DNA from: Candidatus Thioglobus plumae
GTDB taxonomy: Bacteria > Pseudomonadota > Gammaproteobacteria > PS1 > Pseudothioglobaceae
DNA: 32,435 nucleotides
Reading direction: 5' to 3'
Assembly: GCA_910595815.1 (NCBI GenBank)
Contig: CAJVCM010000019.1
Span: 1-32,435, forward strand
Both the position numbers and the translations under genes were made by a program. Below are positions 24,983 to 31,784 of the stretch, one piece after another. The notes below the pieces were generated by a model that did not search any database, was not told where the DNA came from, and saw nothing but the letters and a program-made list of their open reading frames with translations. Each line of letters begins with the position of its first letter. The first letter of the stretch is position 1.

Positions 24983-25141
24983 ATGGATGTAATTTATTGG
25001 CTAATTCCAAGTATGATTTTTGTTGGTGTCGTGCTGGTAGTGCTATTAGTAATAGGGGTTAAGAGCGGTCAGTATGAGGATTTAGAAGGCGAAGGTCAGC
25101 GCATTTTGTTTGATGAAGATGATGAGGATTTTAAGCTTTAA
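24983..25141 (+). CDS. ccoS: cbb3-type cytochrome oxidase assembly protein CcoS
   Basis: A 52-residue protein: one transmembrane helix at residues 4-26, then KSGQYEDLEGEGQRILFDEDD, closely matching the conserved SGQFDDLxxxxxRILFDDD tail of CcoS. CcoS is needed for insertion of heme b and copper into the high-oxygen-affinity cbb3 oxidase. It normally sits beside ccoI/ccoGH; none of these is in the window, so here it stands alone. Its presence implies a cbb3 oxidase elsewhere in the genome. The ATG at 24983 is the natural start; the preceding 113 bp hold no other gene. Confidence 0.88.
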   Translation: MDVIYWLIPSMIFVGVVLVVLLVIGVKSGQYEDLEGEGQRILFDEDDEDFKL

Positions 25142-25159
25142 AAAAAATTCAAATAGGGC

Positions 25160-25187
25160 TTGACATACGGTTGTATTTATTGAAAAT
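25160..25187 (+). promoter_or_regulatory. Candidate promoter for the PhoU-like/Pit operon
   Basis: A perfect -35 TTGACA lies at 25160-25165. The best -10 at 16 bp is GAAAAT (25182-25187), 4 of 6 matches. TTGACAT and TTGTATT are spaced 11 bp apart, which faintly resembles a PhoB direct repeat, but the match is poor. A good AGAGGA ribosome site precedes the ATG at 25239. Confidence 0.35.
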
Positions 25188-25238
25188 TCGCACTTAGAAT
25201 ACAGAAGAAAATAAAAGTAATATAAAGAGGAAAGAAAG

Positions 25239-25916
25239 ATGGCAAAAAGTATTATTGACGGTCTATTTGGAAAGTCACCAATCAGCCCATTACAGCAACA
25301 CATGACTAGTGTGCATTCGTGTGTTTCAGAGCTTAAAGGCTTTATGGTTGCCATCCACTCCCAGGACTGGGATCGGGCTGAACAAATCAGAAGCGACATT
25401 GGCACTAAAGAAGGTGAAGCCGATATTCTTAAAAAGAAATTACGCCTAAGTCTACCTTCGACCTTTATGATGCCTTTTTCTCGTCGTGATTTACTTGATC
25501 TATTACTCATTCAAGATTCTATTGCTAACATCGCCAAAGATGTTTCAGGTTTGATGATCAATCGAAAGATGACACTACCCAATGAAATTTTTGATGACAT
25601 GATAGAGCTAACTAATGTTTGTATCAAAACATCAGCAACAGCGCTTAAAGCGGTTAATGGATTAGATGAGCTACTAGAAACAGCTTTTGGTAATCGTGAG
25701 CGTAAAGTTGTTGGTTCAATTATTAGCGATATTAACACTCTTGAAAGTGAATCTGACAAAATTCAACATGTCATTCGTTCTAAGTTGTTTCCATTGGAAG
25801 CAGGCCTACCTCCAGTTGATGTAATGTTTTATTATCGCGCCGTTGAATGGTTGGGTGAGTTGGCTGATTCCGCTCAAAAAGTTGGTTCTCGATTAGAAGT
25901 ACTGCTAGCCAAATAA
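25239..25916 (+). CDS. DUF47/TIGR00153 PhoU-like phosphate transport accessory protein
   Basis: The 225-residue, all-helical protein belongs to the DUF47 (PhoU-like) family, recognised by the opening pattern of a short variable stretch with SPISPLQQHM, then the LPSTFMMPFSRRDLLDLLLIQDSIAN segment near residues 65-95, and LFPLEAGLPPVDVMFYYRAVEWLGELAD near the end. Family members are encoded directly before Pit transporters and are thought to control them. Here the gap to the pit gene is 9 nt with an AAGGAG site, so the two form an operon. Confidence 0.88.
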   Translation: MAKSIIDGLFGKSPISPLQQHMTSVHSCVSELKGFMVAIHSQDWDRAEQIRSDIGTKEGEADILKKKLRLSLPSTFMMPFSRRDLLDLLLIQDSIANIAKDVSGLMINRKMTLPNEIFDDMIELTNVCIKTSATALKAVNGLDELLETAFGNRERKVVGSIISDINTLESESDKIQHVIRSKLFPLEAGLPPVDVMFYYRAVEWLGELADSAQKVGSRLEVLLAK

Positions 25917-25925
25917 GGAGAATTC

Positions 25926-27194
25926 ATGGAAATTATTACGCAGTATGGCGAAATATTATTAGTTTTAGCTGTTGTATTTGGTTTGTTTATGGCTTGGGGT
26001 GTAGGTGCAAATGATGTGGCGAATGCTATGGGCACCTCGGTTGGATCAGGTGCGATCACCATTAAACAGGCGATCATTATTGCCGTTATTTTTGAATTTG
26101 CTGGCGCGATCTTAGCCGGTGGTGAGGTAACAGCCACTATTCGTAAAGGTATTCTAGATGCGGCAATATTTACCGACAGTCCGCATCTATTGGTTTACGG
26201 CATGCTAGCCTCTTTATTATCCGCTGGCACTTGGTTAATGATTGCCTCAAACTTAGGCTGGCCAGTTTCAACCACACATTCAATCGTGGGTGCAATCGTG
26301 GGTTTTGGTGCAGTGGGCGTTGGTGTTGATGCCGTTGCCTGGGGTAAGGTTGGTAATATTGCCATGAGCTGGGTGGTTTCTCCAATCTTAGCAGGTAGTA
26401 TTGCATTTATGCTATTTAGAAGTCTACAAAATCTAATTATTGACACCAAAAACCCATTTGACAACGCTAAAAAATATGTGCCGTATTATATGTTTTTAGT
26501 AGGCTTTGTAATTTCTTTGGTAACAATTTTTAAAGGTCTAAAGCACGTTGGTCTGAGTTTTGACGTGGGCACTAGTTACATGCTTGCGATTGGTTTTGGT
26601 GTTTTGGTTGCCGCTGTTGGTACTATCATTATTAGGCGTATTCAGGTTGATCCGAATGAAAATGAAGATTTTCATTTTACTTCAATGGAAAGAATTTTTA
26701 GTGTGTTGATGATTATCACTGCTGCCGCTATGGCATTTGCCCATGGATCAAACGACGTGGCGAATGCAATTGGCCCGTTAGCTGCAATTTATGGTGTTAT
26801 TGAAAGTGGCGGTATGATTGGCACTAAGAGTGTACTACCAGTTTGGATACTACTGGTTGGTGGTGGCGGTATTGTATTTGGTTTAGTGACTTATGGTCAC
26901 AAAGTAATTGCTACAGTGGGTACAGGTATTACTCAGCTAACCCCTTCACGTGGGTTTGCAGCAACCTTAGCTGCGGCAGCAACGGTTGTTATTGCATCGG
27001 GCACAGGGTTACCAGTGTCAACCACACAAGTACTGGTAGGCGCAGTTTTGGGTGTTGGTTTGGCGCGTGGTTTGGCAGCATTAGACACACGTGTGATTAA
27101 CAAAATTTTCCTATCGTGGTTGATTACATTGCCTGCAGGTGCGATCATGTCAATTGTGTTTTTCTTTATACTTAAAACCTTATTTGGAGCGTAA
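25926..27194 (+). CDS. pitA: Inorganic phosphate transporter, PiT family
   Basis: The 422-residue membrane protein has about ten transmembrane helices arranged as an inverted repeat. Each half carries the PiT signature: GANDVANAMGTSVGSGAI from residue 27 and HGSNDVANAIGPLAAI near residue 274. The paired helices GWPVSTTHSIVGAI and GLPVSTTQVLVGAV also repeat. PiT proteins import metal-phosphate with protons or sodium. The upstream PhoU-like protein probably regulates it, and a BolA-family gene follows after 3 nt, possibly co-transcribed. The symbol follows family usage. Confidence 0.92.
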   Translation: MEIITQYGEILLVLAVVFGLFMAWGVGANDVANAMGTSVGSGAITIKQAIIIAVIFEFAGAILAGGEVTATIRKGILDAAIFTDSPHLLVYGMLASLLSAGTWLMIASNLGWPVSTTHSIVGAIVGFGAVGVGVDAVAWGKVGNIAMSWVVSPILAGSIAFMLFRSLQNLIIDTKNPFDNAKKYVPYYMFLVGFVISLVTIFKGLKHVGLSFDVGTSYMLAIGFGVLVAAVGTIIIRRIQVDPNENEDFHFTSMERIFSVLMIITAAAMAFAHGSNDVANAIGPLAAIYGVIESGGMIGTKSVLPVWILLVGGGGIVFGLVTYGHKVIATVGTGITQLTPSRGFAATLAAAATVVIASGTGLPVSTTQVLVGAVLGVGLARGLAALDTRVINKIFLSWLITLPAGAIMSIVFFFILKTLFGA

Positions 27195-27197
27195 ATT

Positions 27198-27428
27198 ATG
27201 ACTTTAGAAGAAATTCAAGCCAAGCTTGAGGCGGGCGTTGAGGGCTCAACAGTAACAATGGAAGGTGATGGTTGTAATTGTTCAACCTTAGTAGTATCAC
27301 CTATTTTTGAAGGCATGTCGTTGTTGGCCAGACAAAGGATGGTATTGGCATCTGTACGCGAAAATATTGATAGCGGTGAATTACACGCCTTAAGTATTAA
27401 GGCCAGAACGCCAGCAGAAAATAGCTAG
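27198..27428 (+). CDS. BolA/IbaG-family protein with cysteine loop
   Basis: The 76-residue protein fits the BolA fold: LEEIQAKLE, then GDG and a loop, FEGMSLLARQRMVLASV (helix-turn-helix part) and GELHALSIKARTP with the conserved C-terminal His (H63). BolA proteins bind monothiol glutaredoxins and share [2Fe-2S] clusters. IbaG-type proteins usually have His in the loop (GDGSHF); this one has GDGCNCS with C26 and C28, nearer the cysteine-ligand BolA subclass. It follows pit by 3 nt and ends 3 nt from a convergent gene. Family is clear, exact subfamily less so. Confidence 0.82.
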   Translation: MTLEEIQAKLEAGVEGSTVTMEGDGCNCSTLVVSPIFEGMSLLARQRMVLASVRENIDSGELHALSIKARTPAENS

Positions 27429-27431
27429 ATA

Positions 27432-27626
27432 CTATTCATTTTCATGTGCAGCATGAACATGTACTTGGCTGTCAAAATCGATTGCAACTGTGATATTAAT
27501 CGGCCGACAACACACCGAACAATCTTCAATATAACTTTGATTCAGTTCAGAGCAATCAATGTCTATTTCAATAATTTCGCCACAATAAGGGCAATCTATT
27601 GAATGTTGTTGTAGTTCATTCATCAA
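27432..27626 (-). CDS. CPXCG-motif cysteine-rich protein
   Basis: A 64-residue protein with CPYCG at residues 12-16, C25 and CSVCC at 36-40, followed by a beta-rich stretch and a His-rich tail (VHVHAAHENE). It matches the small family named for the CPXCG motif, found in many gammaproteobacteria and of unknown function. The cysteines suggest a zinc knuckle. It overlaps the preceding DUF1289 gene by 11 nt, so both are probably on one transcript. Confidence 0.82.
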   Translation of the reverse strand: MMNELQQHSIDCPYCGEIIEIDIDCSELNQSYIEDCSVCCRPINITVAIDFDSQVHVHAAHENE

Positions 27627-27822
27627 TATTACGATTACTTAAGTCTTTTATAATGGCTTCACGCATTGAATCTGAGTAATTAATCCAGCCAGTGATCTCA
27701 TCGCTATGACGCTTACAGCCTATACAATAGCTGTTCTTATTGTATTTACAAATATCCACGCAAGGGCTGGCGACACGCAGCAACCCTCCAGGAGGGCTTT
27801 GAATAGGTTGTTTTTCATTCAT
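27616..27822 (-). CDS. DUF1289 domain protein
   Basis: The 68-residue protein carries the DUF1289 pattern SPCVDICKYN...CIGCKRHSDEITGW with cysteines 21, 25, 33 and 36, presumably a metal site, and ends with the usual helix SMREAIIKDLSNR. The function is unknown. A perfect TATAAT at 27830-27835 predicts transcription starting next to its ATG. Residues 9-13 (SPPGG) are encoded by a 13-bp near-palindrome. Confidence 0.82.
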   Translation of the reverse strand: MNEKQPIQSPPGGLLRVASPCVDICKYNKNSYCIGCKRHSDEITGWINYSDSMREAIIKDLSNRNIDE

Positions 27823-27829
27823 ATGCTTT

Positions 27830-27835
27830 ATTATA
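27830..27835 (-). promoter_or_regulatory. -10 box at the DUF1289 gene, candidate leaderless start
   Basis: TATAAT on the minus strand gives a predicted +1 at about 27823, one base before the ATG at 27822. No Shine-Dalgarno stands between the box and the ATG, so the mRNA would be leaderless or nearly so. Confidence 0.5.
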
Positions 27836-27881
27836 GTTCGCTAATGTAAAATACACACCTTTATTTCATCATAATTATTCT

Positions 27882-29183
27882 ATGGGATTTTCAAAATTAG
27901 GCTTATCAGACTCTATTCTGAAGGCTGTTACTCAGCAAGGTTATGACAAGCCTTCACCGATTCAAGAAAAATCTATTCCTGTTGTACTAGAGGGAAAAGA
28001 CTTGATGGCAGCCGCCCAAACAGGCACAGGTAAAACAGCTGGTTTCACCTTGCCAATTTTGCAGTTGTTATCAAAAGGCGAACCGACTAAATCAAACCAA
28101 GTACGTACACTGATACTAACCCCAACTCGAGAACTAGCTGCTCAAGTACAAGACAGTGTTGCCACCTATGGTAAGCACTTACCGCTCAAATCAGCCGTGG
28201 TGTTTGGTGGTGTTAAGATTAACCCACAAATGAAAAAATTACGTGGCGGTGTGGATATTTTGGTGGCTACGCCAGGCCGATTGTTAGATCTTCATTCGCA
28301 AAATGCAGTGAAGTTTGACCAGCTAGAAATCATTGTTTTCGATGAAGCAGATAGAATGCTAGATATGGGATTTTTACCCGATATTAAGAGAATTTTGAAG
28401 ACGTTACCTCCTAAAAGACAGACGTTAATGTTTTCAGCTACTTTCTCTGATGACATTAGAAAACTGGCAAAATCTTTAGTTCATAACCCAGTTGAGATTT
28501 CAACAACCCCACGCAACACGACGGTTAAATCAGTTAAACAGTGGATTCATCCAGTGGACAAGTCTAAGAAGCAGGCGTTATTGACACACCTAATTAAAGA
28601 ACATAGTTGGTATCAAGTGCTGGTGTTTAGTCGCACCAAGCACGGTGCTAATCGTATCGCAACTCAGTTGGGTAAAAAAGGCATTACAGCAGCTGCCATT
28701 CATGGCAACAAGTCCCAAGGTGCGCGTACACGTGCATTGGCTGATTTCAAAGCCGGCAAGGTTAATGTGTTAGTAGCAACCGATATTGCCGCTCGAGGTA
28801 TTGATATTGTTGAACTGCCTCACGTGGTTAACTTCGACCTGCCAAATGTGCCAGAAGATTATGTACACCGTATTGGTCGTACCGGCCGCGCAGGCTCAAA
28901 AGGCGAGGCCATTTCTTTGGTGAGTGCTGATGAAGCAAAGCAGCTTTTAGATATTGAACGCTTGATTCAAAATAAACTTGATCGTATTATGGTGGATGAT
29001 TTTGTACCTGACCATGACGTACCAGAATCACTTAAAAATCAATTACCACCTAAGAATAAAAAACCAAAAAAGAATAAGCCTCGTAACAAGCCAAGATACG
29101 GCAAAGACAGTAATTCTAAAGATAAAAAGCCTAATAAAAAGAGAAGTTTTTGGGATTCTAAGAAAAAATCTAAAAGTAAATAA
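27882..29183 (+). CDS. rhlE: DEAD-box RNA helicase, RhlE type
   Basis: The 433-residue ATP-dependent RNA helicase has the Q motif (GYDKPSPIQ), Walker A AQTGTGKT at 45-52, PTRELAAQ, VFDEADRMLDMGF (DEAD, RhlE-like), SAT in MFSATFSDD, ARGIDI and HRIGRTGRAG near residue 330. The last 45 residues are almost entirely Lys, Asn, Ser and Pro, a basic unstructured tail likely to bind RNA. RhlE acts in ribosome assembly and RNA turnover. djlA follows after 9 nt. A CATAAT lies 7 nt before the ATG and no Shine-Dalgarno is seen. Confidence 0.92.
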   Translation: MGFSKLGLSDSILKAVTQQGYDKPSPIQEKSIPVVLEGKDLMAAAQTGTGKTAGFTLPILQLLSKGEPTKSNQVRTLILTPTRELAAQVQDSVATYGKHLPLKSAVVFGGVKINPQMKKLRGGVDILVATPGRLLDLHSQNAVKFDQLEIIVFDEADRMLDMGFLPDIKRILKTLPPKRQTLMFSATFSDDIRKLAKSLVHNPVEISTTPRNTTVKSVKQWIHPVDKSKKQALLTHLIKEHSWYQVLVFSRTKHGANRIATQLGKKGITAAAIHGNKSQGARTRALADFKAGKVNVLVATDIAARGIDIVELPHVVNFDLPNVPEDYVHRIGRTGRAGSKGEAISLVSADEAKQLLDIERLIQNKLDRIMVDDFVPDHDVPESLKNQLPPKNKKPKKNKPRNKPRYGKDSNSKDKKPNKKRSFWDSKKKSKSK

Positions 29184-29192
29184 GGTTGCGAT

Positions 29193-29972
29193 ATGAGCTG
29201 GTGGACAACAGTTTTAGGCGGGGCATTTGGTTTTATACTGGGTGGACCACTCGGTGCAATGCTTGGTGTGGCGTTCGCGGGTAATCTTTCTAAAGGTAAA
29301 TCTAATTTTGGTGGTTTTGGTCAGGCTCATCATTTAGGCGATCAACAGCGCGTTCAAGCGGCATTTTTTAGTAGTCTATTCTCAGTCATGGGCTATATTG
29401 CCAAAGTTGATGGCAAGGTATCAAAGTCTGAAATTCTCTTAGCACAGCAAGTGATGCAGCATATGCAACTGGCAGATGACATGCAGAAGGTTGCTAAAGA
29501 ATTATTTAATCAAGGTAAGCAAGATAGCTTCAATCTAGACGAAGTGCTTGAGCAGTTTCGTCTTGAAAGTCACAGACGTACACATCTAGTACGCATGTTT
29601 TTAGAAATCCAAATTCAAGCCGCTTATGCTGATGGCGTGCTGGACGATAAAGAACACGATGCACTTAAATACATCGCACAAAAACTACACTTTTCACTTC
29701 ACGAACTAGAAAATTTAATTCAGCAATTTGCCGCGACTAGTCATCACGCTAATAAATTAACCATTGACGATGCCTACGTGATATTGGGTGCAGATAAAGA
29801 CCTAACTGACAAAGAACTCAAGCGAGTCTACCGTCGATTGCTAGCACAACATCATCCAGATAAACTAGTCGCTAAAGGCTTGCCAGAGGAAATGATGACA
29901 ATCGCCAAAGAAAAAACCCAAGAGATTATCCAGGCTTACGAGCTTATCAAAAAACAACGTGGTATGCGCTAA
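29193..29972 (+). CDS. djlA: Co-chaperone DjlA (membrane-anchored J-domain protein)
   Basis: The 259-residue protein has the DjlA layout: a glycine-rich transmembrane anchor at residues 5-30 (GGAFGFILGGPLGAMLG), a Gly/Lys/Phe linker, a TerB-like helical domain at about 50-175 (FFSSLFSVMGYIAKVDGKVSKSE, AAYADGVLDDKEHDAL) and a C-terminal J-domain from about 192 with the HPD motif in AQHHPDKL. DjlA stimulates DnaK at the inner membrane. An AAGGTTG stretch precedes the ATG. It is likely cotranscribed with rhlE. Confidence 0.93.
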   Translation: MSWWTTVLGGAFGFILGGPLGAMLGVAFAGNLSKGKSNFGGFGQAHHLGDQQRVQAAFFSSLFSVMGYIAKVDGKVSKSEILLAQQVMQHMQLADDMQKVAKELFNQGKQDSFNLDEVLEQFRLESHRRTHLVRMFLEIQIQAAYADGVLDDKEHDALKYIAQKLHFSLHELENLIQQFAATSHHANKLTIDDAYVILGADKDLTDKELKRVYRRLLAQHHPDKLVAKGLPEEMMTIAKEKTQEIIQAYELIKKQRGMR

Positions 29973-30000
29973 ATTCAGTAAAAAACCATAGGAAAAAAAT

Positions 30001-30249
30001 ATGAAAATTAAACTAATTACACTCTTAATAACATTGGTAGTATCGCTATCTACCCAAGCTGGCCTTTGGGAAAAAATGACGACTATGGGCGCCACAACCG
30101 TTAAGCCATCATCTGAATACTTGATCGAAACTGCGGGTTGGAATATCCGCGTGTATGAGTGGATCCCAGCTGACAATCCAAACGCACGTTGCATGTTTGC
30201 TGCAGGTTCACAGAAAGGCGGTGTTGCGTGTTATTCGATTAACGACTAA
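30001..30249 (+). CDS. Small exported protein of unknown function
   Basis: The 82-residue protein has a clear signal peptide (residues 1-20, cleavage after TQA), leaving about 62 mature residues: GLWEKMTTMG, a middle stretch with WNIRVYEW, and two cysteines near the C-terminus (RCMFAAG and VACYS), which could form a disulfide. I do not recognise the family. An AGGA ribosome site stands 7 nt before the ATG. It follows djlA by 28 nt. Near its stop TAACGA and TCGTTA form a 6-bp inverted repeat, without a T-run. Confidence 0.7.
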   Translation: MKIKLITLLITLVVSLSTQAGLWEKMTTMGATTVKPSSEYLIETAGWNIRVYEWIPADNPNARCMFAAGSQKGGVACYSIND

Positions 30250-30258
30250 CTAATCGTT

Positions 30259-30642
30259 ATGCCTAACTCTATAGTTATTTCGATTATAGAATCTATGATG
30301 TTTCCAGATTTTAGCGCTTTATATCAGCGTAAAGGCCTCACAGAGCTTGGAGTTAACAGTATTCGTAAAGCCACCACATTGGTTAAAAAGCAAACAGCAG
30401 ATTTTATTGTGGTAGAATTTTTCTATGCTTATAGTACTAATTATAGTGGCATCTATAAGTCCAACATAGAGGGTTTATTAGTCAGTCTCATTAAGTACTC
30501 ACCTGATACCAAAGTGATTGTCTTGGTAAAAAAGAAGGAAATGCAGTTTATTAATGTGCTCAATGCTGTGGATTATCCAGTGCATGGCGTATTGCAATTG
30601 CCAACCTCAATAGCACAAATGGAAAGTCTACTAGATATTTAA
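30259..30642 (+). CDS. Receiver-like domain protein lacking the phospho-acceptor Asp
   Basis: The 127-residue protein has alternating hydrophobic strands and helices. ADFIVVEFF would be the third strand of a response-regulator receiver fold, with Phe where the phosphorylated Asp should be. TKVIVLVKK fits strand four, and GVLQLPTSIAQMESLL fits strand five plus the last helix, with LP in place of the usual KP. No output domain is present. If the fold is right, it is an unphosphorylated pseudo-receiver acting by protein contacts. I do not recognise a named family. It starts 9 nt after the small exported protein. Confidence 0.6.
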   Translation: MPNSIVISIIESMMFPDFSALYQRKGLTELGVNSIRKATTLVKKQTADFIVVEFFYAYSTNYSGIYKSNIEGLLVSLIKYSPDTKVIVLVKKKEMQFINVLNAVDYPVHGVLQLPTSIAQMESLLDI

Positions 30643-30675
30643 TATTTGCACTAATTTTTTTGGCTGTTTTTGATA

Positions 30676-30681
30676 TACAAT
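30676..30681 (+). promoter_or_regulatory. -10-like box at the barrel gene, candidate leaderless start
   Basis: TACAAT (5 of 6 matches) predicts +1 near 30688, adjacent to the GTG at 30689. No Shine-Dalgarno intervenes and no good -35 is seen at 16-18 bp. Confidence 0.35.
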
Positions 30682-30688
30682 TACGCCT

Positions 30689-31276
30689 GTGAAATTAATA
30701 AATAACCTCTTCATTTTTTTATTGTTAGGCACACTAAGTGCAGTTAGTTTTGCGTCTGGATTTAATGATAATTATATCGAATATGGTCACACTAAAGACA
30801 CAGCTACAGATTTAAATAAAGGCTTTATTGTTAGGGGTTCGCACCAGTTTAAAAATACGGTTATCATTACGGGAGGCTATCGTATAACTGATAATAATGC
30901 TAGCTATGAACGTGAGTTTTATGAATTAGGCTTTGGTAAGAATATATCAATGAATGACAAGTCAGATATTACATTACAGGCGTCAACTCATTATTTTAAT
31001 GGTGAATACACGCCGCCTTCGTTGAGCACTGAGAATTCTCAAGCTAATTTTCATTCTGTTAGTGTCGGTGTTAGAGGTTTGTTAACTGGCACAACTAGGG
31101 CGAGTGCTAGTTACACTAATCAAATTTCATGTGGAACAAGCATGAATGATAATTTTTTAACTCTGAAAGTTGTTAGGGATTTAACTCAAAATTTTCATTT
31201 AGTTGCTGAAGCTATAGAGTTAACGAATAACAATAAAACTAACAGTCTTAATATTCTATTAAGGCATAGTTTCTAA
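30689..31276 (+). CDS. Small outer-membrane beta-barrel protein candidate
   Basis: The 195-residue protein starts at GTG; the stop at 30671 leaves no upstream ATG in frame. It has a signal peptide (about residues 1-22, FLLLGTLSAVSFA). The mature part shows alternating-residue beta strands rich in Tyr, Thr, Asn and Gly (NYIEYGHTKD, TVIITGGYRI, DITLQASTHYF, ARASASYT, FHLVAEAIEL) and ends in Phe, the usual outer-membrane barrel terminus. About 160-170 mature residues would suit an 8-strand barrel. No specific family is recognised. It is the last gene before the ssrA-type scar at 31297. Confidence 0.65.
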   Translation: MKLINNLFIFLLLGTLSAVSFASGFNDNYIEYGHTKDTATDLNKGFIVRGSHQFKNTVIITGGYRITDNNASYEREFYELGFGKNISMNDKSDITLQASTHYFNGEYTPPSLSTENSQANFHSVSVGVRGLLTGTTRASASYTNQISCGTSMNDNFLTLKVVRDLTQNFHLVAEAIELTNNNKTNSLNILLRHSF

Positions 31277-31296
31277 CCGACAGATAATTATTAATT

Positions 31297-31320
31297 TGGT
31301 GGAGATGGCGGGAATTGAAC
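31297..31320 (-). mobile_element. tmRNA-type 3'-end fragment: probable attachment site of an integrated element
   Basis: Read on the minus strand, these 24 nt hold the T-loop TTCAATT, the T-stem strand CCCGC, the acceptor strand CATCTCC, discriminator A and CCA, as in the 3' end of ssrA (tmRNA); the T at acceptor position 70 is the alanine-identity feature. The match stops at 31320: the opposite T-stem strand is absent and no tmRNA body follows. This is what integration into the 3' end of ssrA leaves at the displaced side. tRNA-Ala is a less likely source. No second copy occurs up to 32435, so the partner site lies beyond the window. Confidence 0.72.
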
Positions 31321-31329
31321 TGATGCTTT

Positions 31330-31353
31330 AAACCCTTATAAATAAAGGTTTTT
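31330..31353 (+). terminator. Weak terminator-like hairpin inside the element edge
   Basis: AAACC (31330-31334) pairs with GGTTT (31347-31351), with two more A-T pairs inside, and the T-run continues to 31353. It could end transcription from the barrel gene, but the stem is weak. Confidence 0.3.
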
Positions 31354-31371
31354 AATAAATAGTAAATAAAT

Positions 31372-31394
31372 TCTACTCACAAATCTACTCACAA
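31372..31394 (+). repeat. Two direct copies of TCTACTCACAA
   Basis: The 11-mer occurs at 31372-31382 and 31384-31394 with a 12-bp period. Short direct repeats close to an attachment site are typical of arm-type binding sites of tyrosine recombinases, which is the proposed role. Confidence 0.55.
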
Positions 31395-31429
31395 TTATTT
31401 ATTTATCTAATAGCAATTTACAGTAATAT

Positions 31430-31546
31430 TTAGAATTTAACAGCTAGCTCAACTTCACCTAATTCCACTTTACCAGACTTCCAGCCACTAGCTTTAACAC
31501 TAAGTAATGTATCACCTGACTTACCAGTAATCGATATATCAGCCAT
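31430..31546 (-). CDS. Short ORF, 38 residues, unknown
   Basis: ATG at 31546 opens a 38-residue frame beginning MADISITGKSGD and ending with GEVELAVKF. The frame stays open upstream of the ATG for about 26 codons without another start, so it could also be the C-terminal remnant of a longer gene. The alternating hydrophobic pattern suggests a beta-rich peptide. No ribosome site is visible and no family is recognised. Together with the ORF at 31644 it is all I find in 31321-31760. Confidence 0.3.
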   Translation of the reverse strand: MADISITGKSGDTLLSVKASGWKSGKVELGEVELAVKF

Positions 31547-31643
31547 AGCAGTGAAGACAGTGATGTGATGAGTGCTGTTGTTAATAACTATTGTTAAATT
31601 AATATTAACAAGGTAATAACAATACTAATTGCATGGTTAATAT

Positions 31644-31784
31644 TTGATAGACTATCCGCCTGATATTTACACTAACTTGCAACCCCCTGGGGGAGGCTCA
31701 ATTGTTGGTGCTGATGTATTAATTAACCACCACTTGTATATCGAATCAAAATTGAACTACCTACCTACTAGTGCAATTAATTGA
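31644..31784 (+). CDS. Short ORF, 46 residues, unknown
   Basis: A TTG at 31644 opens a 46-residue frame containing NLQPPGGGSIVGADVLI and LYIESKLNYL, and ending ...TSAIN. The composition looks protein-like. The start codon is weak, no ribosome site is clear, and its end overlaps the convergent lipoprotein gene by 24 nt. The PPGG codons account for the GC-rich palindrome CCCCCTGGGGG at 31683-31693. It could be a gene fragment in the island. Confidence 0.2.
   Translation: MIDYPPDIYTNLQPPGGGSIVGADVLINHHLYIESKLNYLPTSAIN

Noticed and set aside
25160..25185. PhoB box upstream of the PhoU-like/Pit operon
   Set aside because: The two 7-mers match the consensus poorly; it is better read as a -35 element.
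31683..31693. GC-rich palindrome CCCCCTGGGGG in AT-rich surroundings
   Set aside because: It is explained by Pro-Pro-Gly-Gly codons if the 46-residue ORF is real; a similar palindrome at 27784-27796 sits in PPGG codons of the DUF1289 gene. Not treated as a repeat family.
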